A stretch of DNA of 64,000 bases from Rhabdophis nuchalis. Taxonomy: Eukaryota; Chordata; Lepidosauria; Squamata; Natricidae. The notes beneath the pieces are model-generated. The model worked only from the letters and a program-made list of their open reading frames with translations, was not told where the DNA came from and did no database searches. This document shows, in pieces, positions 53,708-63,775 of the stretch (position 1 is its first letter; each line of letters opens with the position of its first letter). The stretch spans positions 45,326,605-45,390,604 of the forward strand of contig CM077643.1 of the NCBI GenBank assembly GCA_039707465.1, read 5' to 3'. A program made the translations under genes and the position numbers.

Positions 53708-53980
53708 CTTCGTATGTGTATGATGAGAATAATGGTGTTTAATGTTGATATGATATTATTACTGGAAGATCTTTAGAAGAACAATGGAGAGTTCCATAAC
53801 GTTTAAATGCTCAATATATTATAATAGTAAACTTAGGGAAATTGTGTTAATATGAATGTGAACGATGTTGGCAAATGAGGAACGGTGTTGCACTGAGTGC
53901 CCAGACCACACACTTAAGGAAAGATGGAGTGATTATTTTCGTAACTAAAAAGTAATAAAACTCTTTAAAAAAAAAACAAA
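53708..53980 (+). mobile_element. L1-type LINE 3' end with poly-A and target duplication
   Basis: AGTAATAAAACTCTTT ends in a poly-A run (53967-53980). GTATCTATGCGAAACT (53692-53707) before it and GTATCCATGCAAACTT (53981-53996) after it match at 13 of 16. Poly-A plus such a duplication indicates L1-style target-primed insertion. No coding sequence is retained. Confidence 0.65.
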
Positions 53981-53996
53981 GTATCCATGCAAACTT

Positions 53997-54432
53997 GGAA
54001 AAAGTTTGGCTGTTGTAACAAAAGATGCAGCTATAGATTGGGGCTTTGGAAATCTGGGTGATTAGTAGATGGCAGCAAAATATTACGGAAAACTCTTAAC
54101 TTTTGCTGTCGCCTGCTGCATTGCCATCTGGATTTTTGCAGGCCAGATCTGGTAACCCTGCACCATTGGTGTTTTGCACATGCAGGTCCTACAAATTTCT
54201 GAAGCACCTTTTCTGAAGGATGTCTGCACTTTCAGCACTTATTTATGGTTAGCCCTGTTATGTTTTTCTTTCTCATCTCCCAGCCTAACTTCATAATGTT
54301 TGTGCTAAGTCATATTATTCCCTACAAGATTCTTGATTACCTGTGATCATCCATGTGACAAATCCAGGAAGGAAAAAGAAAAGATAGTCCCAGCCAAGAG
54401 AATTGGGCATCACAGGGCACTTTTTCTGCTTG
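53997..54432. other. Unassigned stretch
   Basis: Nothing recognised. Confidence 0.5.
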
Positions 54433-54631
54433 GCCGGCCTAGGTTAGTCTCTACCTTTTTTAGGGTTTAGGGAATATTAGTTTTAATATGGAGATTTTAG
54501 TGCAGGGACAATTAAATTTAATTTGTTTTTATTTATTGTATCTATTTTTGTATATTTTTATGTGTTTTAATTTTTCCCTGTACACCGCTCCGAGTCCCCT
54601 TGGGGAGAGGACACGGTATATAAAAATAAAA
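54433..54631 (+). mobile_element. L2 LINE 3' tail
   Basis: CTTGGCCGGCCTAGGTTAG is the end of the ORF2 region, then CACCGCTCCGAGTCCCCTTG and GGACACGGTATATAAA form the tail. It runs straight into a GAT array. Confidence 0.85.
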
Positions 54632-54632
54632 T

Positions 54633-54676
<44 letters not shown>

Positions 54677-54766
54677 AATGAAGAAGAAGAAGAAGAAGAA
54701 GAAGAAGAAGAAGAAGAAGAAGAAGAAGAAGAAGAAGAAGAAGAAGAAGAAGAAGAAGAAGAAGAA
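54632..54766. repeat. GAT then GAA trinucleotide arrays at an L2 tail
   Basis: About 15 GAT units (54633-54680) followed by about 28 GAA units (54680-54766). Long pure GAA runs can form triplex DNA. Confidence 0.96.
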
Positions 54767-55329
54767 AAGGAACCACATGGTTAACACTGCACAAAAGATA
54801 GTTCCCCTTCCCAGAAACAACACTTTTCCTAGCAATAAAGGGTTAGTGTAAGGCTCAGTTCCATGCTATGTCCAAACCTACAAATGTCCATCCCAGCCTT
54901 AGAGAAGCTAAGAGTTCTCCTCCCATCAGAGTGGAAACTGTTTTCAGTGCAAACACAGAATTAATCTTATGTATTACTCAGACTACTTAGCTTTATGGTT
55001 TTCTTCAATTAAAACAAGACAAACTCTTAGCAGTATTTCTCATAGAGTAATACCATGTCATACCAGAGATCTAACCACAGTGTTGGAATGTTAAAATGGG
55101 ACAGAAAGTTAATAACAATGCGATGAAAAGAGCCAAACAATAGTTACAAACCATTGTAAGCTTATGCAAGAAAGCTGGATAAATTTAAAAGGTCTTCATG
55201 AATGCTAAAGAACGTACCATCTGTGTAGTTTGTAAGCACTGCCTACATTCAAAATCTATACCTTTCTTTTTTATTATCATTATTATTAATTGATAGTATA
55301 AAATACAAAAAAAGTGGGAAAATAAGGGA
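54767..55329. other. Unassigned stretch
   Basis: Nothing recognised. Confidence 0.5.
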
Positions 55330-55475
55330 ATTTAATATAATTTAATATATTTTAATGATGTATATTGTATTTATTGTGGTTTTAAATAATGCCTGTGCGC
55401 CGCCCCGGGTCCTAACAAGGAGAAGGGCGGGGTATAAATTCGAATAAATGAAAATGAAATGAAAGGAGAAGGGAA
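55330..55475 (+). mobile_element. L2 LINE 3' tail
   Basis: CTGTGCGCCGCCCCGGGTCC and GGAGAAGGGCGGGGTATAAA, then AATAAATG units. Preceded by TTTAATATA-rich 3' sequence. Confidence 0.87.
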
Positions 55476-56721
55476 GGGAAAAGTGTAGGGAAAAGGAAAA
55501 AAAGAAAGAAAATTCATTGGTTTCCAATTCCCTTTGGGATAGGAGAATAAGATAATAGCATCAAAACCTCAACTTTTTACTTTTACATAATAGTATGCAC
55601 TAACCATTTCTGTAACAACAAACCTATCTAATCTGTAACATCCAAAATCAAACATTCATTTTGTTTCCACCTCAAGTATAAAGTCCAGAAGTGGTTTACA
55701 AGTAGAAACCAGTGCTATTTTTCTTTAACCAAAGCAGTCAGTGTAGTCCTCTCTGCTCACTCCATCAACTTTTGCAGCCATTCATCCACTGTGGGAATCA
55801 AAGTGCCCCTTCCATTTTTGTGCATAACATAATGTTGCTGCCATCAGAATATATAACATCAAAATTTTGCACAGTTCTTGATGTCAAAGAGGCAGCTGAA
55901 TTCATGCCTGTCTGCAAAGAACTTTCCAAACATAGGGGAATATGGCAAAGGTTAGATTTGTTACTAACGTTGGACACTTATTCTAAATAAATGTTCACTG
56001 CATAGAAATTCCATCATTACAATAAACCCTTGATTTAGTGGATTGATGGAGAGAGTGAAGCTGATTATCTTCTAAATGGCAAATGCGATCTTTCTGAGCT
56101 GCCAGACATCCTTGTTCATCAGACAAATTTTATTGTTAACCATTTGGGGAGGAAGCAATGGATTTTGTTGTCATTTTGGGGCAGTGTCTGTTATTGTCAA
56201 AACAAAATTCAGATCCAGGATGTTTTGTCTTTTAAAACCAAAGTCTGCTATATCAAGCTTTGTTAAATTAAGACAATACTTCATTATGTTTAAACATGAA
56301 CACTTTCCCTTGTTATGATAATGATGCCAACACAATGGAAACAAAAATAAATGGAGGAAGGAATTTCAAGAAAATCTTAAAGTTTGCAGAAGTACCATCT
56401 CCTTCCCAAGAAAAAATGAAAAGGAGGCATAATTTCCCAAAAGCTCCAATAAGAGTTGGCTATGCTCAGCACTTCTGTAACATTGAATATCACTGATCAA
56501 ATTCATTTTTGCATGCCAAAGATTCTAGGCAGGCCAATGACAACCCACATCCACGCAAAATAACTCCACTTTCTCCTCCTCCTTCTCAGAATCCATAGCA
56601 GACAGTTAAACGTTTGTGTAGAATATAACTGAAGGCAGCATTTGTGTCACCTGGATCAAACTCATTCTCAAAGTTGGAATTCAAATTGACAAACCTGTGA
56701 ACATATCTCCAACTCTCCAAC
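55476..56721. other. Unassigned 1.25 kb; possible L1-like segment
   Basis: An open frame at 55712-55990 (+) has no motif I can place. CATTCATCCACTGTGGGAAT and nearby phrases may be antisense L1 sequence, which I cannot confirm. The remainder is AT-rich. Confidence 0.4.
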
Positions 56722-57152
56722 TTATATGCGAGACCGTCTTCTGTCCCATACATCCCTTAGACTGATACGCTCCCACAGAGAGGGGTGTGCCATCGGACAA
56801 TGCCGGCTGGCGACACCCAGGGGAAGGGCCTTCTCTGTGGCGGGCCCTACCCTGTGGAACGACCTACCCCCTGAACTCCGCACCATCACCGACCTCCGCC
56901 TCTTCCGCCAGTGTTTAAAAACACACTTATTTCATCAAGCCGGCCTAACATAGCCTCCGCTGTGACTAATTTTAGATAGTTTTAAATGGGGGATTTTAAT
57001 TGGTTTTAGCGCAGGTTGTTATTTAATAGATTTTTAAATTTATATATTTTGTACTATTTTTGTATGTTGTTTTTAAATTCCTGTGCGCCGCCCTGGGTCC
57101 TTTTGGAGAAGGGCGGGATATAAATTGAATAAAATCAAAATCAAAAATCAAC
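56722..57152 (+). mobile_element. L2 LINE 3' portion
   Basis: ORF2 end: frames give MRDRLLSHTSLRLIRSHREG, then RLATPRGRAFSVAGPTLWND to FHQAGLT and a stop at about 56951. The tail is at 57080-57125 (CTGTGCGCCGCCCTGGGTCC, GGAGAAGGGCGGGATATAAA) with AAAATC units. It is missing about 20 bases at GGGTGTGCC relative to sister copies. Confidence 0.92.
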
Positions 57153-57467
57153 TTGAAGACATCCTGGGAGGGAAATCCCCAGGCCATTGATTACTGTATC
57201 AAATTCCTCTGATCATTAAGACAATCTTTCCTAACGTTCAAATGTCTTTCTGAAACTTAGGGCAACTTTGCATTGTGCTGAAGAAGTGATCTGCATATTG
57301 TGCTTGGTCCATCCCACTCACTGCTTCCTGGGTGCAGGAAGGGATGATGTCATCTTCCTCCGATTACTGGCCCACTGTAAAAACATCCCCGTGCCCATGT
57401 TTCATAGCTTTATTTCAAAACAACTGTTTACCATCCTCAGCCATCTTAACTCTTCGAAAAAGTCTCC
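57153..57467. other. Unassigned stretch
   Basis: Nothing recognised. Confidence 0.5.
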
Positions 57468-57475
57468 ATACTTAT

Positions 57476-57652
57476 CAGTGGTGGGTTTCAAATTTTTTTA
57501 GAACGTACTCTGTAGGTGTGGCCTATTTTGTGGGCATGGCTTGGCAGTCATGTGACAGGGTGGGAGTGGCCAACTTGTAAAATGTGGTGAAACTCATTTA
57601 ACAACGCTCTTGCTTAGCAACCAAAATTTTGGACTCAAGTGTGATGATAAAT

Positions 57653-57716
<64 letters not shown>

Positions 57717-57891
57717 TTTTCATTCATTTCTTCCTTCCTTCCTTTCCTTTCCTTTCCTTCCCGTTGGGTCACTGGCAGCGGCGGGCCAGATTTACTTCCA
57801 GGTACGCCGGTGGAACCCCCTCTAACCGGTTCTCTAAATTTCACCAACCGGCTGTCGCGAGTAGGTGCGAGCCTGCAGAAACCCACCCCTG
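57476..57891. mobile_element. hAT-A element with internal TTTC microsatellite
   Basis: The ends are CAGTGGTGGGTTTC and GAAACCCACCCCTG, with perfect ATACTTAT duplications at 57468-57475 and 57892-57899. The interior is nearly identical to 5760-6215. CTTAGCAACCAAAATTTTGG precedes the array. Confidence 0.95.
57651..57765. repeat. TTTC array in hAT-A
   Basis: About 16 TTTC units, then TTCC and TTTCC units. Same location as in the 5760 copy, with fewer repeats. Confidence 0.96.
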
Positions 57892-57899
57892 ATACTTAT

Positions 57900-58973
57900 T
57901 GCATTCTAGGTATTCCCCCAACTCTGATTGGCTTTACTCCCTGCTATGTCTCTTTCTCTCCATTGGGTGGAGATACATGAAAGTGCATTATGTTTATAGT
58001 GTCACCATCAACTTTAAAAAGTTATCCACATCTCCCCCACCCCACCAAGTTTGGTGCATGCTGGGTCTCCATCCCTGGGCTTTAGCCCACTACCGGGCCT
58101 TGAGCCTTTCGGGAACCAGGCCCTGGAATTGGAGGGTGAGCGAGTGTACCAGTCCCTACTCATGTGAGCCATGTGCTTTTGTGCACTTGCCTGCCGTATA
58201 CAAAATACATTGCACTTCCCTGCAAATTCAGGTCACCCAAAACAAAGAATTGCAATCTGAAATGAAAAACATTACTATTTTGCCATAGACCAAAATAACA
58301 CAGATGAAAATTGCATGTACTCTTTCCCCATTCTAGCCAGCAGGGGTGACAAGCATCTTCCATTTATCCGGTGTGAAGACATCCTGACAAGAACAACAAC
58401 AGCTGAACAGCCCAGCCTCCAGGGGTGATTTTGGCTAATTCAGCGAGGCAGAAATATTAACAGCTTAAACCAATTTCTCATTAGGTCTAGGATCAAATTG
58501 CTGAGGTGGCCAAGAGCATTTTGCTAACCATTTTTGGAGGAATCTACAATAATTTTCTGGGCCCGCTTTGCAGAGGGTTTTGCCAGCTGGAAAATAAAGC
58601 CGTGCAGATGCTAGGCATTGTGCAATGCCCACATGCTACAAGTTCAGGACCTACAATTGTGAAAACATCCCAGGGCACCGTTCACTGGGAAAGCGTGCAG
58701 AGCTCATTTCCAACCCTGATATTGCAACACCATCCGAGAAAGGCTGTTTGGCAGATGATGAGGGCCAGGTGGTGAAGCCCATTAATTCACTGAGGGGGCT
58801 GAGATGATACAGACTCTTAGCTCCAGCAAGCCCAACCTTTAGTTAGATACTAAAAGAAGCAAACCCTTCTAACTTGGGCTAGCTTAGGAACCAGCCAGAA
58901 GGCATTTGTTTTATTTGCGTAGTCTCTTGGTGGCTCACGACATATACAAATATACAATTAAAACAGTTATAAA
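57900..58973. other. Repeat-poor stretch, possible conserved non-coding DNA
   Basis: No transposon recognised. 58430-58560 (CTCATTAGGTCTAGGATC, GCATTTTGCTAACCATTTTT) has a balanced, non-repetitive look. Confidence 0.45.
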
Positions 58974-59020
58974 CCAATTTCATTGTAAACAAGTACAATG
59001 ACAATAAAGATTATTCTTAC
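58974..59020 (+). mobile_element. 3' end of the deleted-LINE family
   Basis: AACCAATTTCATTGTAAACA and ACAATGACAATAAAGATTAT match the end of the element at 51455. Confidence 0.8.
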
Positions 59021-59290
59021 TTATATAGTTATAAACATAGCAGTATGACACAAGCGCTCAGACAAAAATCAGACATTACTATCAAAAACATATTAGTGGC
59101 TTCCAAAAGAGATTAACCCCAGTCCTAGGAAGAGAGCCTTCCAGAAACCTAACAGAGGGACTCCCAAATGGATCCCTGGGAGGATGCTGTTACAAAGGAC
59201 AGGGACTATGACAACAAGGATGCTCTTCCTTGGCTCCTCAAGATGATAGTATTCAATTGAGGGAACCAGGAAAACACAAACTGGTCAAAT
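59021..59290. other. Unassigned stretch
   Basis: Nothing recognised. Confidence 0.5.
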
Positions 59291-59500
59291 CTTCTTCTTC
59301 TTCTTCTTCTTCTTCTTCTTCTTCTTCTTCTTCTTCTTCTTCTTCTTCTTCTTCTTCTTCTTCTTCTTCTTCTTCTTCTTCTTCTTCTTCTTCTTCTTCT
59401 TCTTCTTCTTCTCCTTCTCCTTCTCCTTCTCCTTCTCCTTCTCCTCCTCCTCCTCCTCCTCCTCCTCCTCCTCCTCCTCCTCCTCCTCCTCCTCCTCCTT
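59291..59500. repeat. CTT, CTTCTC and CTC arrays in series
   Basis: About 40 CTT units (59291-59412), five CTTCTC units, then about 20 CTC units. A 210-base pure pyrimidine strand. Open frames across it are artefacts. Confidence 0.97.
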
Positions 59501-60407
59501 GTTATTCCTGCAAGTTCAGGGTTTGCTTTTCGGCTTGATGAATGCCATCTTGTATGATCAAATGCAGCTGGATATGCCATTTTCATATCTGCATTACGTA
59601 CCAAATGTAACAAACAGGCAAAAGTGCTTGAAGGTGGGCAGTTCCTCAAGAGGGCCTGGCCCTATGCCTGGAAAGCCTTTCCAGATAGCTCCTAAGTTAA
59701 GAACACCCCTATCCCCAAAACAAAAGTCATTATGTTATGGCAAAAAATATCCATAAATGCATACACTCTCAAATCAGATTAAGCCTTTTACTTATGTACA
59801 TCAGTAGAAAAAAGCCAGAAGTGAACTTACTTTTGAATCCCCCACAAATTCTTCTGTAACAGCAGACATTTTAAAAAGAAACAACAATAAGAATAACAGA
59901 GTTTATGGCAGGGGTGAAGAATCTCATGGCCCAAAGTGACAATCATCTTTGGAGCTCAGGCAGTGCATGTAATGTGCCTGGGGAGCCAGCAGGTGGAGAC
60001 AGGGAAACGCTGTGCAGTGGTTAACACACCGAAGAACTTGCACAGAAGCATTTGTGGCTGGTATGGTATGCTATTCCCACTCGCCCTCTTCCGGCAGGTG
60101 GAAAAGATTGCTCAACAAGGATCTGAGTTGCAAGCAGGTGCATTGCAACCACCTGGGTCCCTGGGTTTGTTGCAGCGGAGAATCAGTGGCTAAATCTTGT
60201 TAGTGGAGGGACCCTGTTGTTTTGATGGCTAAATGCAGACAACAGCTTCTCTCTCTCTTCTTTTTTTTTGGAAGCTGGAGCTCTTCAGTTGTGCTGCTGG
60301 GTTATGTCCCCCATCATCTCTTACCTTCATGCTTCGTCCTCTACTTTTGGTCCTACAGATTTAAAATTGCATTATGTACATATTCTGTGATCAAAACCTT
60401 GTGCTCC
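59501..60407. other. Unassigned stretch
   Basis: Nothing recognised. Confidence 0.5.
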
Positions 60408-60415
60408 TTTTAAAC

Positions 60416-60550
60416 CAGGGATGTCCAAACTTGGGAACTTTAAGACTTGTGGACTTCAACTCCCAGAATTCCCCAGCCAGCATAGCTGGCTGGGGAATTC
60501 TGGGAGTTGAAGTCCACAAGTCTTAAAGTTCCCAAGTTTGGACATCCCTG
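60416..60550. mobile_element. MITE-P, perfect 135 bp palindrome
   Basis: The 66-base arms are exact reverse complements by my reading, around ATA. The left arm starts CAGGGATGTCCAAACTTGGG and the right arm ends CCCAAGTTTGGACATCCCTG. The flanks are TTTTAAAC (60408-60415) and GTTTAAAC (60551-60558). Confidence 0.95.
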
Positions 60551-60558
60551 GTTTAAAC

Positions 60559-60882
60559 TCAAGGATCCAAGTCATGAATCCAAAGCAGGTAGGGATCAGA
60601 GCCGTATCAGGAAAAATGTATAAATGCACATTGGAATATTAGTCATTTTCTCACTTGGAGATGCCCTATGTACATTTTTTTTCCTGTTCGGGTAATCTGT
60701 CAAGGGTGTCATAATGCAAAGCAAAGAGTGGGGCAGCCACAGAACAAAAAAATGAATAGGAATATTCATTGTCTCTGACATCCCATTTTTCCTGACACCC
60801 TCCGCCACCCCCAGGTTCCCTCCCAATCGGCACTGGAGTTTTGGGTTTTTGAAATTAGGCTAAAGCTGCATGAGACTGCTGA
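60559..60882. other. Unassigned stretch
   Basis: Nothing recognised. Confidence 0.5.
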
Positions 60883-60890
60883 CTGTCCAC

Positions 60891-61354
60891 CAGGGGTGGG
60901 TTCCTGCCAGTTCTAACCTCTTCTATAGAAGAGGTTCCACAAATCTACAATGCCGTTTACAGCCGGTTCCAGCTTCCTCCCCCCGCCCATCTGCCCATCA
61001 TCAAGATGAAGAGCGAGAGGAGGAATTCTGGGTGTTGAAGTCCACAAGTCTTAAAGCTGTCAAGTTTGAACACCCCTGGGTTTTTTTTTTCTAAAGGGTT
61101 AAGGGTGCAAGGGTCTTGTAACTTGACAGCTTTAAGACTGGCGTGCTTCAAATGCCAGCGTTTCTGAGCCAACATTTTGGTTGCTAAGCAAGAGCGTTGT
61201 TAAGTGAGTTTCACAACATTTTACAAGTTGGCCACGCCCACCCAGTCACATGGCCGGCAAGCCACTCCCACCCGGTTACATGGCCGGCAAGCCACTCCCA
61301 CCAAGCAGGCCACACCTACAGAAGACGTTCAAAAAAAATTGAAACCCACCACTG
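60891..61354. mobile_element. hAT-A element without the microsatellite
   Basis: The ends are CAGGGGTGGGTTCC and GAAACCCACCACTG, with perfect CTGTCCAC duplications at 60883-60890 and 61355-61362. The right arm (GGTTGCTAAGCAAGAGCG, CCCACCCAGTCACATGGC) matches the 22801 copy. Where that copy has its GAAA tract this one has MITE-P-like pieces (61020-61145). Confidence 0.93.
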
Positions 61355-61377
61355 CTGTCCACCCTGAATTTATTTTG

Positions 61378-61605
61378 ATTTTTTGGTGCCTTCAAGGCAG
61401 TCTTGACTCCTGATGACTACCTGGGCATGTGCTTGCAGTTTTCCTGGCAAATCCTTTTAGAAGTGGTTTGTTATTGTCTTCCTATTTCTAAGGCTGAGGT
61501 ACAAGGTGACAAACCTGGCTTTGGATCTAAAGCAGGACCAGAACTCACAGTCTCCAGGTTTCTATGCCTGATGTCTTTACCACTACACCAAACTGGCTCT
61601 CCTAC
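61378..61605 (-). mobile_element. tRNA-derived SINE, second family, reverse
   Basis: In reverse, AGAGCCAGTTTGGTGTAGTG then GTAAAG (A-box) and GTGAGTTCTGGTCC (B-box-like). The rest reads ATAACAAACCACTTCTAAAA to AGTCTTGACTC-like tail. It is longer and better kept than the copy at 53008. Confidence 0.78.
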
Positions 61606-61984
61606 CTTGGTCTAGCGGAGTTTTATTTTAAACACAGATAAAGAAGGGTAACTTTGCTTTTCCTGGACTCTACATGTTCCTCATCTCTCCCCAGTCTCTA
61701 GTGCATGAGAATAGGCGTCCTAGGTTGCATATACTTGAAACAAATACAGATACAGCAAAGGTATATGGGAGAAATAAGCCTATTTTAGCACAATTCTATT
61801 TTAATGCAATTTTAACACAAAATCACATAATTCAAAGTGTACAATCAATATGCCATTGTAATTGAAAATTACTATTCTGCTATGAAGAACATATGAGAAA
61901 AATGTACATTCCGCTATGCTCGTCTATAACTAGGCAAGATTTAATTTAACTTGATTCATATTCACATATTAAAGGGAAAATGTT
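61606..61984. other. Unassigned AT-rich stretch
   Basis: Nothing recognised. Confidence 0.5.
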
Positions 61985-62199
61985 GCTCTTGTTAGTTGCG
62001 AAGTCATGTCCGACCCATTGCAATCCCATGGACAACTTTCCTCCAGGCCTTCCTGCCCTCTACCATCCTCTGGAGTCCATTTAAGCTCACACCTACTGCT
62101 TCAGTGACTCCATCCAGCCACCTCATTCTCTGTTGTCCCCTTCTTCTTTTGCCCTCAATCTTTCCCAGCATGAGGCTCTTCTCCAGTGAATCCTTCTCT
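61985..62199 (-). mobile_element. BovB LINE fragment
   Basis: GTTAGTTGCGAAGTCATGTC, CTCCAGGCCTTCCTGCCCTC and CAGCATGAGGCTCTTCTCC match the BovB at 25746. It is interrupted by an L2 tail at 62200; TTCTCATTAGTTGGG near 62341 may be its continuation. Confidence 0.85.
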
Positions 62200-62340
62200 T
62201 AGTTTAATATATAGGATAGTTTAATATATTTTAAATTATGTATTTATTTTTTGTATCTTTGTATGTTTTTAAATTCCTGTGCACCGCCCTGGGTCCTCTG
62301 TGGAGAAGGGCGGGATATAAATATAAATAAATTCAAATTC
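62200..62340 (+). mobile_element. L2 LINE 3' tail inserted in BovB
   Basis: CTGTGCACCGCCCTGGGTCC and GGAGAAGGGCGGGATATAAA, then AAATTC units. TTCTC occurs on both sides and may be a short target duplication. Confidence 0.85.
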
Positions 62341-62429
62341 TTCTCATTAGTTGGGATTCATAGGGAAAAATACGTCACAATAATTCAAGTTTCAGGCCAT
62401 TGGCAGAATGAGATGAGAATATTTGAAAG

Positions 62430-62532
62430 CAGAGGTGGGCAACTATGGCCCCCTTTATTCGCCAGAGCTGGCTGGAGAATTCTGGGAGTTGAAGTCCACA
62501 AGTCTTCAAGTTGCCAAGTTTGGAAACCCCTG
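62430..62532. mobile_element. MITE-P-like element, rearranged
   Basis: CAGAGGTGGGCAACTATGGC at the left and CCAAGTTTGGAAACCCCTG at the right. The left arm is short and the two ends do not match each other well. Confidence 0.7.
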
Positions 62533-62539
62533 TTTTAGA

Positions 62540-62666
62540 GCAAAGAAGTCCAACCTTGGAAACTTTAACACTTGTGGGCTTCAACATCCAGAATTTCCCA
62601 GCTGGCTCAGGTATTCTGGAAGTTGAACTGCACAAGTCTTCAAGTTGCCAAGTTTGGGAACCCCTG
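62540..62666. mobile_element. MITE-P-like element
   Basis: AAGTCCAACCTTGGAAACTT pairs imperfectly with AGTTGCCAAGTTTGGGAACC. It ends CCCCTG then CTCTAAAA. Directly next to the previous one. Confidence 0.75.
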
Positions 62667-63102
62667 CTCTAAAATATGCTGTGAGTTGCTCATGGGGAAA
62701 TGACCTGAGATAAGTTTCATGGGTGTCACAGAGGACAACTTTCCCCCTTGCAAACTAAACACAGATTATTTACAACAAAAATGGAGAACTTGCCAAATAT
62801 TGCCAGAACAATAACAAAACAGGCAGCCCATTGAGGGTGTGTGTGTGATCAAATAAATATATCTTGGAAATAGATACGCATTGAAATACTTTTCATGCTG
62901 ATTTGGAAGGAATAGTATGAATGTGTTGGGATATTTAATGCCTTTGCAAGGCAGGATGAGGGACAAATAGAGCTCTTTGGTAGGAGGGTAGTTTACCTCT
63001 GTCTTATCTCCCCTCTCTTCTGAACTCCAGTTTAACTAGAATTTCTCAAATTACATGTGCATAATTTATACAGATTATTCAATCCCTTTTGAAATGTTGC
63101 TT
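62667..63102. other. Unassigned stretch
   Basis: Nothing recognised. Confidence 0.5.
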
Positions 63103-63662
63103 ACAATACAATACAATAGCAGAGTTGGAAGGAACCCTGGAGGCCTTCTAGTCCAACCCCCTGCCTAGGCAGGAAACCCTATACCATTTCAGACAAATGG
63201 CTATCCAACATCTTCTTAAAGACTTGCAGTGTTGGGGCATTCACAACTTCTGGAGGCAAGCTGTTCCACTGATTAATTCTTCTAACTGTCAGGAAATTTC
63301 TCCTCAGTTCTAAGTTGCTTCTCTCCTTGAATAGTTTCCACCCATTGCTTCTTGTTCTGCCCTCAGGTGCCTTGGAGAATAGTTTGACTCCCTCTTCTTT
63401 GTGGCAACCCCTGAAATATTGGAACACTGCTATCATGTCTCCCCTGGTCCTTCTCTTCATCAAACTAGACATACCCAGCTCCTGCAACCGTTCTTCATAT
63501 GTTTTAGCCTCCAGTCTCCTAATCATCTTTGTTGCTCTTCTCTGCACTCTTTCTAGAGTCTTCACATCTTTTTTTACATCATGGCCACCAAAAATGAATC
63601 AGTATTCCAAGTGTGGCCTTACCAAGGCGTTATAAAGTGGTATTAACACTTCACATGATCTT
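63103..63662 (-). mobile_element. CR1 LINE 3' portion
   Basis: Starts ACAATACAATACAATAGCAG. Minus-strand translation runs [56 protein letters not shown] to HLSEMV, open for 128 residues. 5' truncated at TTCACATGATCTTGA. Confidence 0.92.
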
Positions 63663-63775
63663 GAACTTTTTTGTGTAGAACTTTTTATCATTTTGGTTGT
63701 CCTCTTGATTTTGTTTTTTGTATCTTGGTCTTTGAATAAAGACAAGTGCGTAATCTTAAAAAAAATAAAAAAGGT
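63663..63775. other. Short segment ending AATAAA and A-rich
   Basis: TTTGAATAAAGACAAG followed by AAAAAAAATAAAAAAGG suggests the 3' end of a poly-A retroelement or processed transcript, not identified. Confidence 0.35.

Noticed and set aside
54488..54835. Poly-Glu, poly-Lys, poly-Phe and poly-His frames
   Set aside because: Translations of the GAT and GAA arrays.
55712..55990. 92-codon open frame (+)
   Set aside because: Cys/Leu/Ser-rich with no domain; it may be antisense L1, not a gene.
59206..59649. 147-codon poly-Arg and 102-codon poly-Ser/Pro frames
   Set aside because: Translations of the CTT/CTC arrays.
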